From Clostridia bacterium UC5.1-1E11 (GTDB lineage: Bacteria; Bacillota; Clostridia; Oscillospirales; Acutalibacteraceae), in contig BCAA01000002.1 in the NCBI GenBank assembly GCA_001305115.1, positions 62,001 to 126,000 on the forward strand: a stretch of 64,000 nucleotides of DNA, given 5' to 3'. The notes beneath the pieces were generated by a model. That model saw nothing but the letters and a program-made list of their open reading frames with translations. It did no database searches and was not told the DNA's origin. Shown here in pieces: positions 1 through 9,945 of the stretch. The position numbers and the translations under genes were made by a program. Numbering within the stretch: the first letter of the stretch is position 1; each line of letters opens with the position of its first letter.

Positions 1-489
1 TTGCTTTGTGCGGTCGTCATTCGTTTGGACTCCCCTGGGCCGGTTTTTTACCGTCAAGAGCGGTTGACACGCAATGAACAACCCTTTCAGATCTATAAAT
101 TTCGGACAATGATCCATGAGGCGGAAAAGGATACCGGTTGCATTTTGGCATCTGTAGACGACCCTCGTATCACCCATGCGGGGAAACTTCTGCGTGCAGT
201 ACATTTGGACGAGCTTCCACAGTTGTTCAATGTTTTAAAGGGGGAGATGTCCCTTGTAGGCCCCCGTCCGGAAAGGCCCCATTTTGTAAAGGAATACAAA
301 AAAACTGTGAATCAATATCAGAGGCGGTTTTCCGTGCGAGCTGGAATGACCGGTGTTGCCCAGGTATATGGCCATTACTACACAAACGCGGCCGATAAGA
401 CCTTTTACGATTTATGGTACTTGAATCATTTCTCCATATGGCAGGACATTGCACTGATTGGGATGACGGCCAAACATTTATTGGGATAG
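1..489 (+). CDS. Priming sugar transferase, C-terminal part (cut by left edge)
   Basis: This is the C-terminal ~160 residues of a bacterial sugar transferase of the WcaJ/RfbP/EpsL type. Such enzymes move a sugar-1-phosphate onto undecaprenyl phosphate at the membrane and so start synthesis of a surface polysaccharide. Visible family signatures are SPGPVFYRQER, YKFRTM near residue 35, the DELPQLFNVLKGEMSLVGPRPE block near residues 70-92, and a closing YNLWY-like segment (FYDLWYLNHFS). The N-terminal membrane segments lie outside the window, so the TTG at position 1 is not necessarily the start. Nine further polysaccharide genes follow on the same strand, which makes it the probable first committed step of that locus. 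The family call is firm; the sugar is unknown. Confidence 0.93.
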   Translation: MLCAVVIRLDSPGPVFYRQERLTRNEQPFQIYKFRTMIHEAEKDTGCILASVDDPRITHAGKLLRAVHLDELPQLFNVLKGEMSLVGPRPERPHFVKEYKKTVNQYQRRFSVRAGMTGVAQVYGHYYTNAADKTFYDLWYLNHFSIWQDIALIGMTAKHLLG

Positions 490-831
490 CATGGATCATT
501 CCACCCATTTTAAAAATTGCCGCGCGTGTGTTCTCTTTCTTTGGAGGGACACAAGACGGCATCTATTCTCGTCTTTAAAAACATCGATGCCGTCGCAGGT
601 TGTTCGCATCCCTCGTATGAAAAAAGTCCGCAACCAAGCCTCATCTTTTTCGCTACTGATGGAATCGATTGGGCAACATAAGCTCTCCGCCCTCTGGTAG
701 GGGGCTCAACTTGTCAAAATCAAATGCTGCAACGAGGGATGAGAGCACGACGGACCGTCTTCCTGGCGAATCTATAAGCCCAAAGGAATAAAGGCCAAGC
801 AGTGCCATTCTGATGATCGTTTCGTCTTGCC
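490..831 (+). other. Intergenic stretch with possible gene remnant
   Basis: No convincing complete gene is seen here. A short open frame at 491-700 has no family resemblance. In another frame the bases at about 480-577 read as a hydrophobic stretch (IIPPILKIAARVFSFF) that looks coding-like. This could be the remnant of a small gene broken by an indel, as happens repeatedly in this window. No terminator was found, so the polysaccharide transcript probably reads through. Confidence 0.35.
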
Positions 832-2094
832 ATGAAGAGAAAACCGGACTGGCTGCCGTTTTCTGTCCAAATTTTTGTGAGATGGCCCGCTGGGAAGGAT
901 GGTTTTTATTTGTTGAGACGTTTGTTCCGATGGCTCGGCTATGCCGGCTATCTCCTCTGCTGTATTCTGGCGTTCTGCCTCTATCCGCTTGTGCGCCATT
1001 TGCCCCCTTACAAGGGGCTCTGGCTCTTCGCAGAGCGCGGAAACGACGCGCAAGACAATGCCTTCCATCTTTTTCAATTTGTCCGAAAAACTGCGCCTTA
1101 TTTATCAGCCGCCTATCTCATAGATCGAAAGTCCCCTGACTTTGTACGTGTAGCCAGGCTGGGGCGAACCATTCAACCGGGGAGCTTCTCCCATTATCTC
1201 GCATTTGTCTGTGCAGACGTAAAAATAAGTACCCATATTATGGGCTATTCCCCCAATCCTTACTTGTTCACAAAGCTCAAATTTGACCGTATGTTGCCTG
1301 GCAAAAAAGTGTTTTTGCAACACGGAATCCTTTATAATTCCATTTCATCTCTAAGCGCAGAACGTATCCACGTAGATCTGTTTGTTTGCAGCGTTCCAAA
1401 GGAATATCATGAACTCTTAACGCTCTATCATCACCCGAAAAGAGTTGTTCAACCACTCGGCCTGTGCCGCTATGACCGGTTATTTCAAGCGCATTCCGAA
1501 AAGAGACAGATTCTAGTCATGCCGACTTGGCGCCTTTTCTTGCGCAATTGTTCCAACCGTACCTTCCAAGATAGCGGCTATTTTCAAAGTTTCCATTGTT
1601 TGCTCTGTCATCGAAAACTTCATGCGCTGTTAGAACAATACGATTATGAACTCGTATTCCAATTGCATCCGGAGATGCAGCATTTCACACCCTGTTTTAC
1701 AAACAGTCACCCGCGAATACATATCTCGACTGCCCCACCGGATACGCAGTCTCTCCTAATGGAATCAAAACTTCTGATTACCGATTATTCCAGTGTGTTT
1801 TTTGACTTCTCGTATCTGAAAAAGCCACTGATCTACTTTCAATTTGATTCGGAGGATTTTTTCTCCGCACAGTACCGTCCGGGATATTTTGAATTTGAAA
1901 AAGACGGATTTGGACCAGTCTGCCGGAAGGTGGATGAAGTTTTAAATGCCCTGCAAACGTATCTGGCAGGGAACATGCAGCTCCCCAGCCTGTACAAAAA
2001 GCGCGTGGATACCTTTTTCCCTCCCCCGCGCACGGACCACTGTGCGCAGACCTTTTCAGCCATACAGGACCTTCTTTCAGATTCTGGCAAATGA
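832..2094 (+). CDS. CDP-glycerol glycerophosphotransferase family protein
   Basis: A 420-residue protein of the TagB/TagF-like family, which transfers glycerol phosphate or ribitol phosphate from CDP-alditols onto a lipid-linked acceptor at the cytoplasmic face of the membrane. A hydrophobic segment (residues ~40-60, GYLLCCILAFCLYPLV) could anchor it. Family marks are KVFLQHGI near residue 160 with its catalytic-type histidine, and a C-terminal LLITDYSSVFFDFSYLKKP block near residue 310. Its presence suggests that the polymer made by this locus carries alditol phosphate, or is teichoic-acid-like. The ribosome site upstream of ATG 832 is weak, so the start is tentative. The family call is good; the exact substrate is inferred. 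Confidence 0.85.
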   Translation: MKRKPDWLPFSVQIFVRWPAGKDGFYLLRRLFRWLGYAGYLLCCILAFCLYPLVRHLPPYKGLWLFAERGNDAQDNAFHLFQFVRKTAPYLSAAYLIDRKSPDFVRVARLGRTIQPGSFSHYLAFVCADVKISTHIMGYSPNPYLFTKLKFDRMLPGKKVFLQHGILYNSISSLSAERIHVDLFVCSVPKEYHELLTLYHHPKRVVQPLGLCRYDRLFQAHSEKRQILVMPTWRLFLRNCSNRTFQDSGYFQSFHCLLCHRKLHALLEQYDYELVFQLHPEMQHFTPCFTNSHPRIHISTAPPDTQSLLMESKLLITDYSSVFFDFSYLKKPLIYFQFDSEDFFSAQYRPGYFEFEKDGFGPVCRKVDEVLNALQTYLAGNMQLPSLYKKRVDTFFPPPRTDHCAQTFSAIQDLLSDSGK

Positions 2095-2147
2095 TAAACC
2101 GCACCGCGAACCGAGGCCGATTGTAAAGTGCAAAGGAGATGCATTTC

Positions 2148-3302
2148 ATGTCTCCATCGATCAGCATAGGGGTGGCTGTGTACAATGTAAAAGCGTACCT
2201 ATCCGCCTGTCTTGACAGTATCCTGCGGCATACATCGGAGGAAATCGAAGTGCTCGTCGTAGACGACGCCTCTTGTGATGGCTCTGGCGGTCTTTGCGAC
2301 AGCTATGCAAAAAGATCCCCTTTTATCCGCGTCATACATTTTCCATATAATTGTGGAATTTGTGCGGTGCGCAATACGATTCTCCGGGAGGCAACTGGGA
2401 AATGGTTGTTTTTCGTCGATGGCGACGACCTTCTGCCGGAGGAATTTTCTGCCGTTGCAAAGTCTCTTCTTCATCTCCCCTACGATCTGATCTTTTTTGA
2501 TTACATAAGTTGTCAGGAACAGGTCTTTCGGCACACCGCCTCCATCGGGCAGCCCGTCATCGAGCTCTCCCCACAGGTTTTAGAGGCCTATTGTATCTCT
2601 TGCGCCACCGGCGCCCCTTGCCGACTGGCAGACGCCCGCCTCCATTCGGTACGCTACACATCTGTCTGGGCCAAAGCCTACCGCCGAGCTTTCCTGCTGG
2701 AACAAAACCTGTGGTTTCCGGAGAAACAGGAAAAGTCGCAGGATGTCCTTTTTAATACACTTGTTTACTACGCCTGCCGTTCCGCCGCATATATCCCTGT
2801 TGTCATGTACGGTTACCGCAAACATCCAAACTCGGTCTGCAACCGGTATCATTCGGATTTCCTTCCGGGAATGGAGCAACTGATGGAGCGCAATCTTGCG
2901 CACATTACCGAATTCTTTCCAGGGCGAGAAGACCTTTTGGACGACTTTCTCCACTACCGTGTAGCTGGAATCCTGCTGGATACAATGCGGCTCTCTATCT
3001 TTCACCCTGACAACCCCATGAAGTATCACCAACGCCGCCAAGCGTTCCACGCGCTGCTGGAATATCCGCGTTTTTCCGAATGCCTTGCAAACTTGGATTT
3101 GACATGTTATTGGTTGGAACGTCAGTTTCTTTTAAACTGTGCGCGGAAAAGAAGATTTTTTCTCTTGACGCTTGCTTATCGGTATCCGTGGATTTTAAAA
3201 GGATATGGTGGGATCATGCACCGAAAAAAGTATTGGAAAGCAAAATGGATGTGGGGATACCATGCAAATGAAACTGGTCAGTATTATCGTCCCCATCTAT
3301 AA
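2148..3302 (+). CDS. Family 2 glycosyltransferase
   Basis: A 384-residue GT-A fold glycosyltransferase that probably adds one sugar to the lipid-linked repeat unit. The N-terminus has the GT2 pattern SIGVAVYNVKAYL, then EVLVVDDASCDGS (nucleotide-binding Asp), and the metal-binding DxD-like FVDGDD near residue 87. An in-frame ATG occurs at 2139, but AAAGGAG at 2132-2138 abuts it and sits 9 bases before ATG 2148, so 2148 is the likely start. The 3' end overlaps the next glycosyltransferase by about 40 bases, which indicates translational coupling. Donor and acceptor sugars cannot be told from sequence. Confidence 0.88.
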   Translation: MSPSISIGVAVYNVKAYLSACLDSILRHTSEEIEVLVVDDASCDGSGGLCDSYAKRSPFIRVIHFPYNCGICAVRNTILREATGKWLFFVDGDDLLPEEFSAVAKSLLHLPYDLIFFDYISCQEQVFRHTASIGQPVIELSPQVLEAYCISCATGAPCRLADARLHSVRYTSVWAKAYRRAFLLEQNLWFPEKQEKSQDVLFNTLVYYACRSAAYIPVVMYGYRKHPNSVCNRYHSDFLPGMEQLMERNLAHITEFFPGREDLLDDFLHYRVAGILLDTMRLSIFHPDNPMKYHQRRQAFHALLEYPRFSECLANLDLTCYWLERQFLLNCARKRRFFLLTLAYRYPWILKGYGGIMHRKKYWKAKWMWGYHANETGQYYRPHL

Positions 3303-4277
3303 CATGGAGACATTCGTTTCCCGCGGAGTACAATGCCTGAAAGCGCAAACCTATCCAAACTTGGAAATTCTTCTGATCGACGACGGCTCGACCGATGGAA
3401 GCGGTATCGCCTGCGACCAGGAGGCACAGATGGACCGGCGTATTCGGGTATACCATACGGCGAACCGCGGGGCCGGACCGGCCCGCAACCTTGGAATTCA
3501 ACAGGCGACCGGAACATACCTCCATTTTTTCGATGTGGACGATTTCCTTTATCCAAACGCCATCACGCTTCTTGTGGAAGCCGCGGAAAAACCGGGGTTG
3601 ACTTGGTGGTGGGCGGATTTTCTGTGGACGATCACAACCGGAATCAACGTTGGGTCCCCAAAGCAGACCACCAGTATCGGACCGGCGAACAAGTTCGCCG
3701 CCATTTTTATCCGTATATGTGGATGTTTGGGGAATGGGGAATCCTCCAGTCGGTATGTTTTAAACTTTTTCGTACCGCGACTGTCCGAAAACACGCTGTA
3801 TCCTTTCCCGATCTCCGCCGCAACCAGGACGAGGTTTTTCTGGTAGAATTCGTTCACATCATGAAGGACGTGTATTTCATCCCCGATATTTTATACCGTT
3901 ATTTTGCCAACGACCATGCGCGTCTTTTTCGTAAGGTCCCATACGATTATTTTCCCATCGTCCAACAGGCCACACGGCGAATCATGGAATTGGTCCTAAG
4001 CTGGAATCCGAAAAACCGCGCGGTGCGGGACAAGCTTCTACAGGACTATTACTATAAAACGTTTCAGAGCATCTGGTTTCTTTTCAATCCATATAGAAAA
4101 CGTTCCCACCGGCAACGTTATCGGAGGATGGTCGAAATCGTAGAGTCCTTCCTCGCGGCTCTTCCCGACCGCAGTTTTGGCGAAAACGCGGCGGTCTACC
4201 GGTACATGTGTAACCGCCAGTACCTCCGCCTTTATCTGCGGATGTGGTATTTCACCTGGAAACACCGAAACGACTGA
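3262..4277 (+). pseudogene. Family 2 glycosyltransferase, frameshifted
   Basis: Joining two frames gives a 338-residue GT2 glycosyltransferase. The first frame starts at ATG 3262 (KLVSIIVPIYNMETFV, LIDDGSTDGS, HFFDVDDF) and runs until about position 3590. The rest, containing DLVVGGFSVDDHNR and QDEVFLVEFVHIMKDVYF, continues in the frame one base back. The switch lies in 3586-3600, an A5/G4-rich stretch, and equals one missing base. The same kind of lesion recurs in many conserved genes here, so a sequencing error is more likely than a true pseudogene. It overlaps the previous gene and sits just before the flippase, as expected for a member of the polysaccharide operon. Confidence 0.82.
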
Positions 4278-4293
4278 AAAGGGAGGGGGACAC

Positions 4294-5852
4294 TTGCGCA
4301 CAAGGGCTACTGCCAAGAATGTTCTGTGGGGCCTTTTCCAACAGGCGGTTCTGTGTTTCCTGGGTTTTTCTCACGCCGCGTGATGCTGAACACCATTGGA
4401 ACCACAGGGGTCGGTCTGAACGCCCTGTTGACAAACGTTTTATCTGCCCTCACCCTTGCGGAGATGGGGATTGGGACCGTGATTGTTTATCACCTGTACC
4501 GGCCGTTGGCTCAAGGAGACAAACGGGAAGTCTGCCGCCTGATACAATTTTACCGAACGACTTATCGCAAAGTCGCTGGTGCGATCACTGGACTTGGATT
4601 ATTAGCAATTCCATTTCTACCGTCCCTCACGAAGGGGGTATCCTATAGCCGGCTCTATGTAGCAGCGGTGTTTCTGCTCTTTCTTGCACAGATGGTTTGT
4701 TCGTATTTCTTTTCTTACCAGCGTTCCCTGTTGTCTGCGGATCAAAAGCAGTATATCGTCTCCATCGTGGATCTACTTTTCCGGGGGTGCTCCACCATCG
4801 GCGGAGTCCTTGTATTGCTCCTGACGCATGAATTGCTTGTTTATCTCGTTTTTCGGTTCTTCACAAGCCTTTTCAACCATCTGGCCCTTTCCAAACAAGT
4901 AAACCGGCTGTATCCTTACCTAAAACAAGCAAAAGAGCCGCTTTCTCCCGAAAGGAAAAAATTGCTCTTTTTCGATGTGCGCGACCGGTTCACCGGCAAA
5001 CTTTCCTGGACGCTCACCAGTTGTATGGACAACCTTTTCATATCACTTTTGGTAGGGACTGTCCAAGTCGGCCTATATTCCAACTATACCATCGTGTTCC
5101 ATACTTTGACCAATGGAGTGAACCAAATTTCCGCTGCCATGAGCGGCAGCATTGGAAACCTGTTAGCGACCGGCAGCAAAGAACAGGTGGATTCTACCTT
5201 ACAGAAGCTTTTATTCGCGATGTATTGGATTGCCACCTTTTGCAGTACCTGCCTGTTTTGCTTGATCGATCCATTTATCTCCTTCGTCTTCGGGCCTGCG
5301 ATGGTCCTAGACCGGCCCATCGTGGAGATTTGCATCCTCAACTTCTTTTTGATGACCATGCGGATTCCCCTTTGGAATATGGTCGGCGCCTCGGGGCTCT
5401 TCAAAAAGGATAAGTATATTTCCCTCTTTGGAGCATCCGTCAACCTCATCGTGTCGTTTATACTCGGAAGCCATTTGGGCATGTTAGGAATTTTCATCGG
5501 CACCACTTGTACCTACGCCACTCAGTTTCTTTTAAAGACCATTTTATTCTACCATTGTTTTCTTCAAAGGTCCTGTGCAACATTTCTTAAAAAAATTGGA
5601 CTTTATCTCTTTCTTTCACTGGCAATTGCCGGGACTGCACACAGAATCTGCATATGGATTTCTACAGGAACAGCGCTCCTGGACTTTGTTCTTCAGGGAT
5701 TGGCCTCTGCTGCCTTCCCTCTGGCCATCAATACTGTGCTGTTTTTTCACACAGACTCCTTTCATTCGCTTTGCCAGTCCTTTGTGAAACTCCTACATCA
5801 TACAAATCACTCCGGTCAAAAGGGCGGTGAGCCATCTGAATCCATCATCTAA
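4294..5852 (+). pseudogene. Wzx-type polysaccharide flippase, frameshifted near the N-terminus
   Basis: A MATE/MVF-superfamily oligosaccharide flippase of about 519 residues with repeated hydrophobic helices along its length. It moves lipid-linked repeat units across the membrane. The true start is probably TTG 4294, preceded by GGGAGGGGG at 4281-4289, giving RTRATAKNVLWGLFQQAV. This frame ends after about 30 codons, while the frame one base back continues as FFSRRVMLNTIGTTGVGLN to 5852. The break is the T5 run at 4365-4369, where one T appears to be missing. The typical Wzx N-terminal pattern (helix, then GxxGxGL) is restored by joining the frames. The family call is strong. Confidence 0.85.
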
Positions 5853-7152
5853 ACAGCCCTATAGGGAACCATCCAATCCACCAATCAAACCGGAACAAAT
5901 TCGTTTTGACGCCTGGTTGATCTGCTTTTATTATCTTTGCATGCCGCTCACCTTTATCACGGTTGTCCCAGGCATATCTGCGCTAAAGGTTGTGACTGTC
6001 CCACTCTCCGCATTTTTTTCTGTTCAGCCTGTTCTTCTCAAAGGAACGGGCGATTTCTTTCAATAGCGGACATCTGTGTTACGTACTTCATCTTCTCTAT
6101 ATGACCAGCACGCTGTTTTTCTACCGCGATTTAGAGAGTATTACCGTGGTCAGGGATGTCGCGTTTGCTCTGTTTTTCACCCTCTTGGCAACTTGCCGCG
6201 TGTACAACCAACTGGAGCGCCGCCTCCTATCCCACACATGGCTGCTCGTGGGGCTGATCTGCATGTTCCTCTGTTTTTTAGTAAGCAGACCCTTTACGAA
6301 GGCCGGACCGCTATTGTCATTTTTGACTCAGAGGAAGATCCCAATTTCTTTTGTATGTATTTTATCTTTCCTATGTTGTTCGCCCTAGAGGCATGGATGC
6401 AAGGCCGCCACCGCCTCCATTGGCCGCTCCTGTACTGTATCCTGCTCTTCTATGCCGTTCTTCGGACTGGTTCACGGGGCGGCCTCGTCGCACTCGTATC
6501 CGGTGCATTTGCCTATATTCTTGTAGCCGTCCGGAAATCCCCTGTAAAGCGAAACATTTTCCCCGCTGTGCTCTTGGTGGGGATCGTGGTATGGACCATT
6601 TCTATATGGTTTCTTCCAGAAGCACTGCGCAGCCGCTATCATTGGGCGCAGATTCTAGCGGATCAAGGGAGCGGCCGTTTTTCCATCTGGTCGTATCTTC
6701 TCGGCCAGATTTGCACCAATGCGTCTGCCTTGGTCCATGGCTTTGGCATTTGTTCCACGGCCGGACAATTGACTGCCGCAGGATTTCTAAATACTTACGC
6801 CCACAACCAATGGATTCAAACCTTATTTGACCAGGGACTGCTCGGCCTATTCTTCTATGCGGCTTTAATGGGCGCCTGTCTGTTCCGAAATGTTCGAAAG
6901 CAACCCTTGTTTGCCTGTGGGCTGATTGCCACGCTTGTATGTTCGTTTTCCCTCAGTTTTTATACAAACAAGCCGTATTTAAATGTTTTTATGATGTGTT
7001 GCATGACCTTTTCGGAAACCTCACCCATGCGGGCCAACAAAACCACATGCCCGCCCCATCTAAAACATATGCATCCGAATTCCAGACCATCCGGTTTTCA
7101 GAGGGAGGAAAGCAATCATGAAAAAGGTCTCCATCATTGTCCCCGTATATAA
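5827..7152 (+). pseudogene. O-antigen-ligase/Wzy-like polymerase, two compensating frameshifts
   Basis: A multi-pass membrane protein of about 440 residues with O-antigen ligase/polymerase features: many helices and a late loop RTGSRGGLVALVSG followed by AHNQWIQTLFDQGLLGL, close to the Wzy_C pattern. It probably polymerises the flipped repeat units. It starts at GTG 5827, overlapping the flippase end by 26 bases. The frame moves at the T7 run 6013-6019 (one extra base) and returns around 6270-6330 (one missing base). The final ~25 codons overlap the next gene and do not look membrane-like, so the real stop may be a little earlier. The indels are probably sequence errors. Function rests on topology, loop motifs and context. 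Confidence 0.72.
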
Positions 7153-7933
7153 TGAAGAGGCTACGATCGTCCGATGTATCGATAGCTTGTTGGCGCAAAC
7201 ATACTCTCTTCTGGAAATCCTTGTCATTGACGACGGTTCCTGTGACAAAACGCGTATCCTTCTGGAACAATATGGCGGGCAGATCGTGCTTCTCTTCCAG
7301 CAACATCGCGGTGTTGCATCCGCCCGAAATGCGGGCTTGTTGCGAGCAACGGGCGACTTTATACTGTTCGTCGATGGGGATGACTATTTAGAACAAAACT
7401 GCGTGGAACAGGTCCTTCAAAAGCAGCAAAAAAGTGGTGCGGACATCGTCCGGTTCTCTTACCGCCTGCTTTATCCAGATGGACACATCGAAGAACCCCT
7501 CTCTTATTTTCAGGAAGAACAACTCCTTTTAAAAGGCGCATTCTGCAAAAACATTTATCCGTATTTCTTGTCATCCATTCGGTTCAACTCGGTTTGGGCA
7601 ACTCTATACAAGCGGGAACTGCTTGCTGGGGTGGTTTTCCCCGTACATATGAGGACCGCAGAGGATGCCGCTTTTTCTTTAGAGGCGTACACGCGGGCGC
7701 AAAGTGTCTTACTGGTCACAGACATTCACTATTTTTATATGCAGACTCCCACTGGGTTAAGCAAACAGGGACTCCATTTGCTCGAAAAAGTTTGGTGCAA
7801 CCTGTGGCTTCTAAAATATATTTTGAACAAGCTGGACGCTTGGGGAATGGACTCGCTTTTCAACCGTCTAAAAGTCTATATTCGTCCGTTATGGCTTCTC
7901 TTTTCCAAATGTAAGTCCAGACGGCGCAGATGA
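7118..7933 (+). CDS. Family 2 glycosyltransferase
   Basis: An intact 271-residue GT2 enzyme. It has VSIIVPVYNEEATIVRCID, LVIDDGSCDKT and the metal-binding FVDGDDY near residue 87, followed by a region of about 160 residues that probably recognises the acceptor. The start ATG 7118 has a strong ribosome site (GGGAGGAAAG). It overlaps the 3' end of the polymerase frame and is followed after 13 bases by another glycosyltransferase, so it belongs to the same transcript. The specific linkage is unknown. Confidence 0.9.
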   Translation: MKKVSIIVPVYNEEATIVRCIDSLLAQTYSLLEILVIDDGSCDKTRILLEQYGGQIVLLFQQHRGVASARNAGLLRATGDFILFVDGDDYLEQNCVEQVLQKQQKSGADIVRFSYRLLYPDGHIEEPLSYFQEEQLLLKGAFCKNIYPYFLSSIRFNSVWATLYKRELLAGVVFPVHMRTAEDAAFSLEAYTRAQSVLLVTDIHYFYMQTPTGLSKQGLHLLEKVWCNLWLLKYILNKLDAWGMDSLFNRLKVYIRPLWLLFSKCKSRRRR

Positions 7934-7946
7934 AATGGAGGAATCT

Positions 7947-8779
7947 ATGCGGCTACAGGTTCTTGTTGTAACGCGCGGCCAAAACGATCATCGTTTGGTC
8001 TCCCAAATGAATCTTCAAAGTGACGCTGTTTTTGGAAATCAATGTGGTCGTCATATATCCGAAATATTTTGCTACAATGGATACACCATCCGCTATGAAT
8101 CCCGGGCCGAGTGCGGCGTTGGATTCAACCGAAACACGGTCTGGATGTACGCGGATGCGGACATCTGCCTATTTGCCGACGACGACGTCCGCTATTGGAA
8201 TGGATATACAGAACGGGTTCTGGCAGAGTTTGCCCGTCATCCAGAGGCGGATGTCATTCTATTTAATTTTCACAGCACCAATCCAAAGCGGCAGGAATAC
8301 CAGATTCCAAAATGGACGCGCGTCCACTGGTACAATGCCCTCCGCTATGGCACATACCGCATCGCTGTCCGCACGGCTCGTGTCCAACAAGTGCACCTTG
8401 CGTTCTCCCTTTTGTTCGGTGGAGGCGCCCGCTATGGTTCCGGGGAAGATACGATTTTTTACACGACTGTTGCAAGCGCGGACTGCGGATTTATGCAAGT
8501 CCCCTCTTTCTCGGCGAAGTCTCCCATTTGACTTCCACATGGTTTGAAGGCTATACCCCTAAGTTCTTTCACGACAAAGGCGCGCTTCTTGCACACCTGT
8601 TTCCACGCCTGGCAAAGCCGTTCGGTTTCCTTCTTTTACTACGGCATCCAGAATTTCTAAGCAACGGCCTTGGCTTTCAAAAGGCTTACCAGTATCTGAA
8701 TGAGGGCATTCAGGAATATCTTGGAAGGCCCTTAAAAGAGGTTTCCCATGAAAAAACGGCTGATCTTCGTCAACAATAA
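7947..8779 (+). pseudogene. Glycosyltransferase (GT-A type), frameshifted
   Basis: Joined over one frameshift this gives about 277 residues. The N-terminal part has LQVLVVTRGQNDHRLV, then ADADICLFADDDVRYW, a DDD metal motif typical of GT-A enzymes. The C-terminal part (FLGEVSHLTSTWFEGYTPKFF) lies in the frame one base back. The likely break is the T3 at about 8507-8509, where one more T restores QVPSFLGEV. ATG 7947 is preferred over ATG 7935 because GGAGG lies just upstream of it. The 3' end overlaps the next gene by 32 bases. The family call rests on the DDD motif and the operon. The sugar specificity is unknown. Confidence 0.72.
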
Positions 8780-9932
8780 TCTTCATAGCGGCGGTATTCA
8801 GCGGAGTCTATTGAATCTGCTCGCCAATCTCCAGGGACAGTGCCAGATCACTTTGTTGCTCATGTCCGACACGGGAGAATATCGAGAACAACTTCCTCCG
8901 GAAATTCAAGTATTGCACTGTCCTCCATTATTGCGTATACTTGGTATGAGCCAACGGGAACTCTGGCCTAAAGCAAAGGGACTCTACTTTCTGCGTTCCT
9001 TCTTGGTTGTTCTATGCCGGATCATTGGCAATTCTCTTCCGCTTCGCGTTTTGTCTTTCTTTCAAAAACAATTGGGGCCTTACGACATCGCCATATCCTG
9101 TATGCAAAGCGAGCGGCCTTCGATTTTATACGGTGGCGCCAATGAAATTGTCTTGTACCGTATTCAAGCGGAGAAAAAAATCGCCATGGTACATGCAGAT
9201 CTTTTACATTGTGGAAGCAATACTCCGGCGGTTCGAAAATTGTACGGCCAGTTCGATTCCATCCTCACCTGCTCCAAAGGATGCAGGGACCACTTCCTTT
9301 GTGCTTTTCCGGAACTGCGGGACCTCGTCCGTGTTGTACCAAACTTTCACGATTTTGTGGGAATCTCGTATTTTTCCAACCAGAATCCAGTGGTATACCC
9401 CGGGGACAAAATCCATGTAATTACGGTCGCGCGGTTAAGCGGAGAGAAGGGGCTCGAGCGGGCACTCGAGGCTGTACAGGCATGTGTGGCGGCGGGTATC
9501 CCTATTTCCTATCAGATTGTTGGGGATGGACCCAAGCGGGCTGCTCTGCAAAAATATGCCGTAAAACTCGGTGTGTCTGCATGCGTGGCTTTCCATAGAT
9601 TCCAGGAAAACCCTTACCGGTTTATGCGAAATGCAGATCTCTTTTTACTCCCCTCCTACCACGAAGCAGCCCCTCTTGTTTTTACGGAGGCAAAATATCT
9701 GGGACTTCCTATCTTGGCCACCCATACGTCGTCCGTGCGGGAATTGATACTGGAGGACCATGCAGGATGGGTCTGTGAAAATACCACGCAAGACATTGTC
9801 CATTGTTTAAAACAGGTTTGCAGCAATCCCAAGGTACTCAAAGAAAAGCGGGACTGGTTGTCCCGCCGGATGTACACCAACGAAGAAGCGGCAAAACAAT
9901 GGAACAATTTACTCAACAATCAGGAACCTTGA
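8748..9932 (+). CDS. Family 4 glycosyltransferase
   Basis: A 394-residue GT-B enzyme. The N-terminal domain begins KRLIFVNNNLHSGGIQRSL, a typical acceptor-side glycine-rich loop. The C-terminal domain has VARLSGEKGLERALEA, IVGDGPKRAALQKYA and SYHEAAPLVFTEAKYLGLP, the E-x7-E-like donor site of GT4 enzymes. It probably acts on the cytoplasmic face of the membrane, extending the lipid-linked unit. The start overlaps the previous gene. It is the last glycosyltransferase before the sugar-nucleotide gene. Intact and well supported as a family member; the donor is unknown. Confidence 0.92.
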   Translation: MKKRLIFVNNNLHSGGIQRSLLNLLANLQGQCQITLLLMSDTGEYREQLPPEIQVLHCPPLLRILGMSQRELWPKAKGLYFLRSFLVVLCRIIGNSLPLRVLSFFQKQLGPYDIAISCMQSERPSILYGGANEIVLYRIQAEKKIAMVHADLLHCGSNTPAVRKLYGQFDSILTCSKGCRDHFLCAFPELRDLVRVVPNFHDFVGISYFSNQNPVVYPGDKIHVITVARLSGEKGLERALEAVQACVAAGIPISYQIVGDGPKRAALQKYAVKLGVSACVAFHRFQENPYRFMRNADLFLLPSYHEAAPLVFTEAKYLGLPILATHTSSVRELILEDHAGWVCENTTQDIVHCLKQVCSNPKVLKEKRDWLSRRMYTNEEAAKQWNNLLNNQEP

Positions 9933-9945
9933 AAGGCGGGATACG

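Noticed and set aside
3586-3600. Programmed ribosomal frameshifting as the cause of the split genes
   Set aside because: Breaks occur in many unrelated genes, in both directions and at varied runs without a shared slippery site plus stem; sequence error explains them better.
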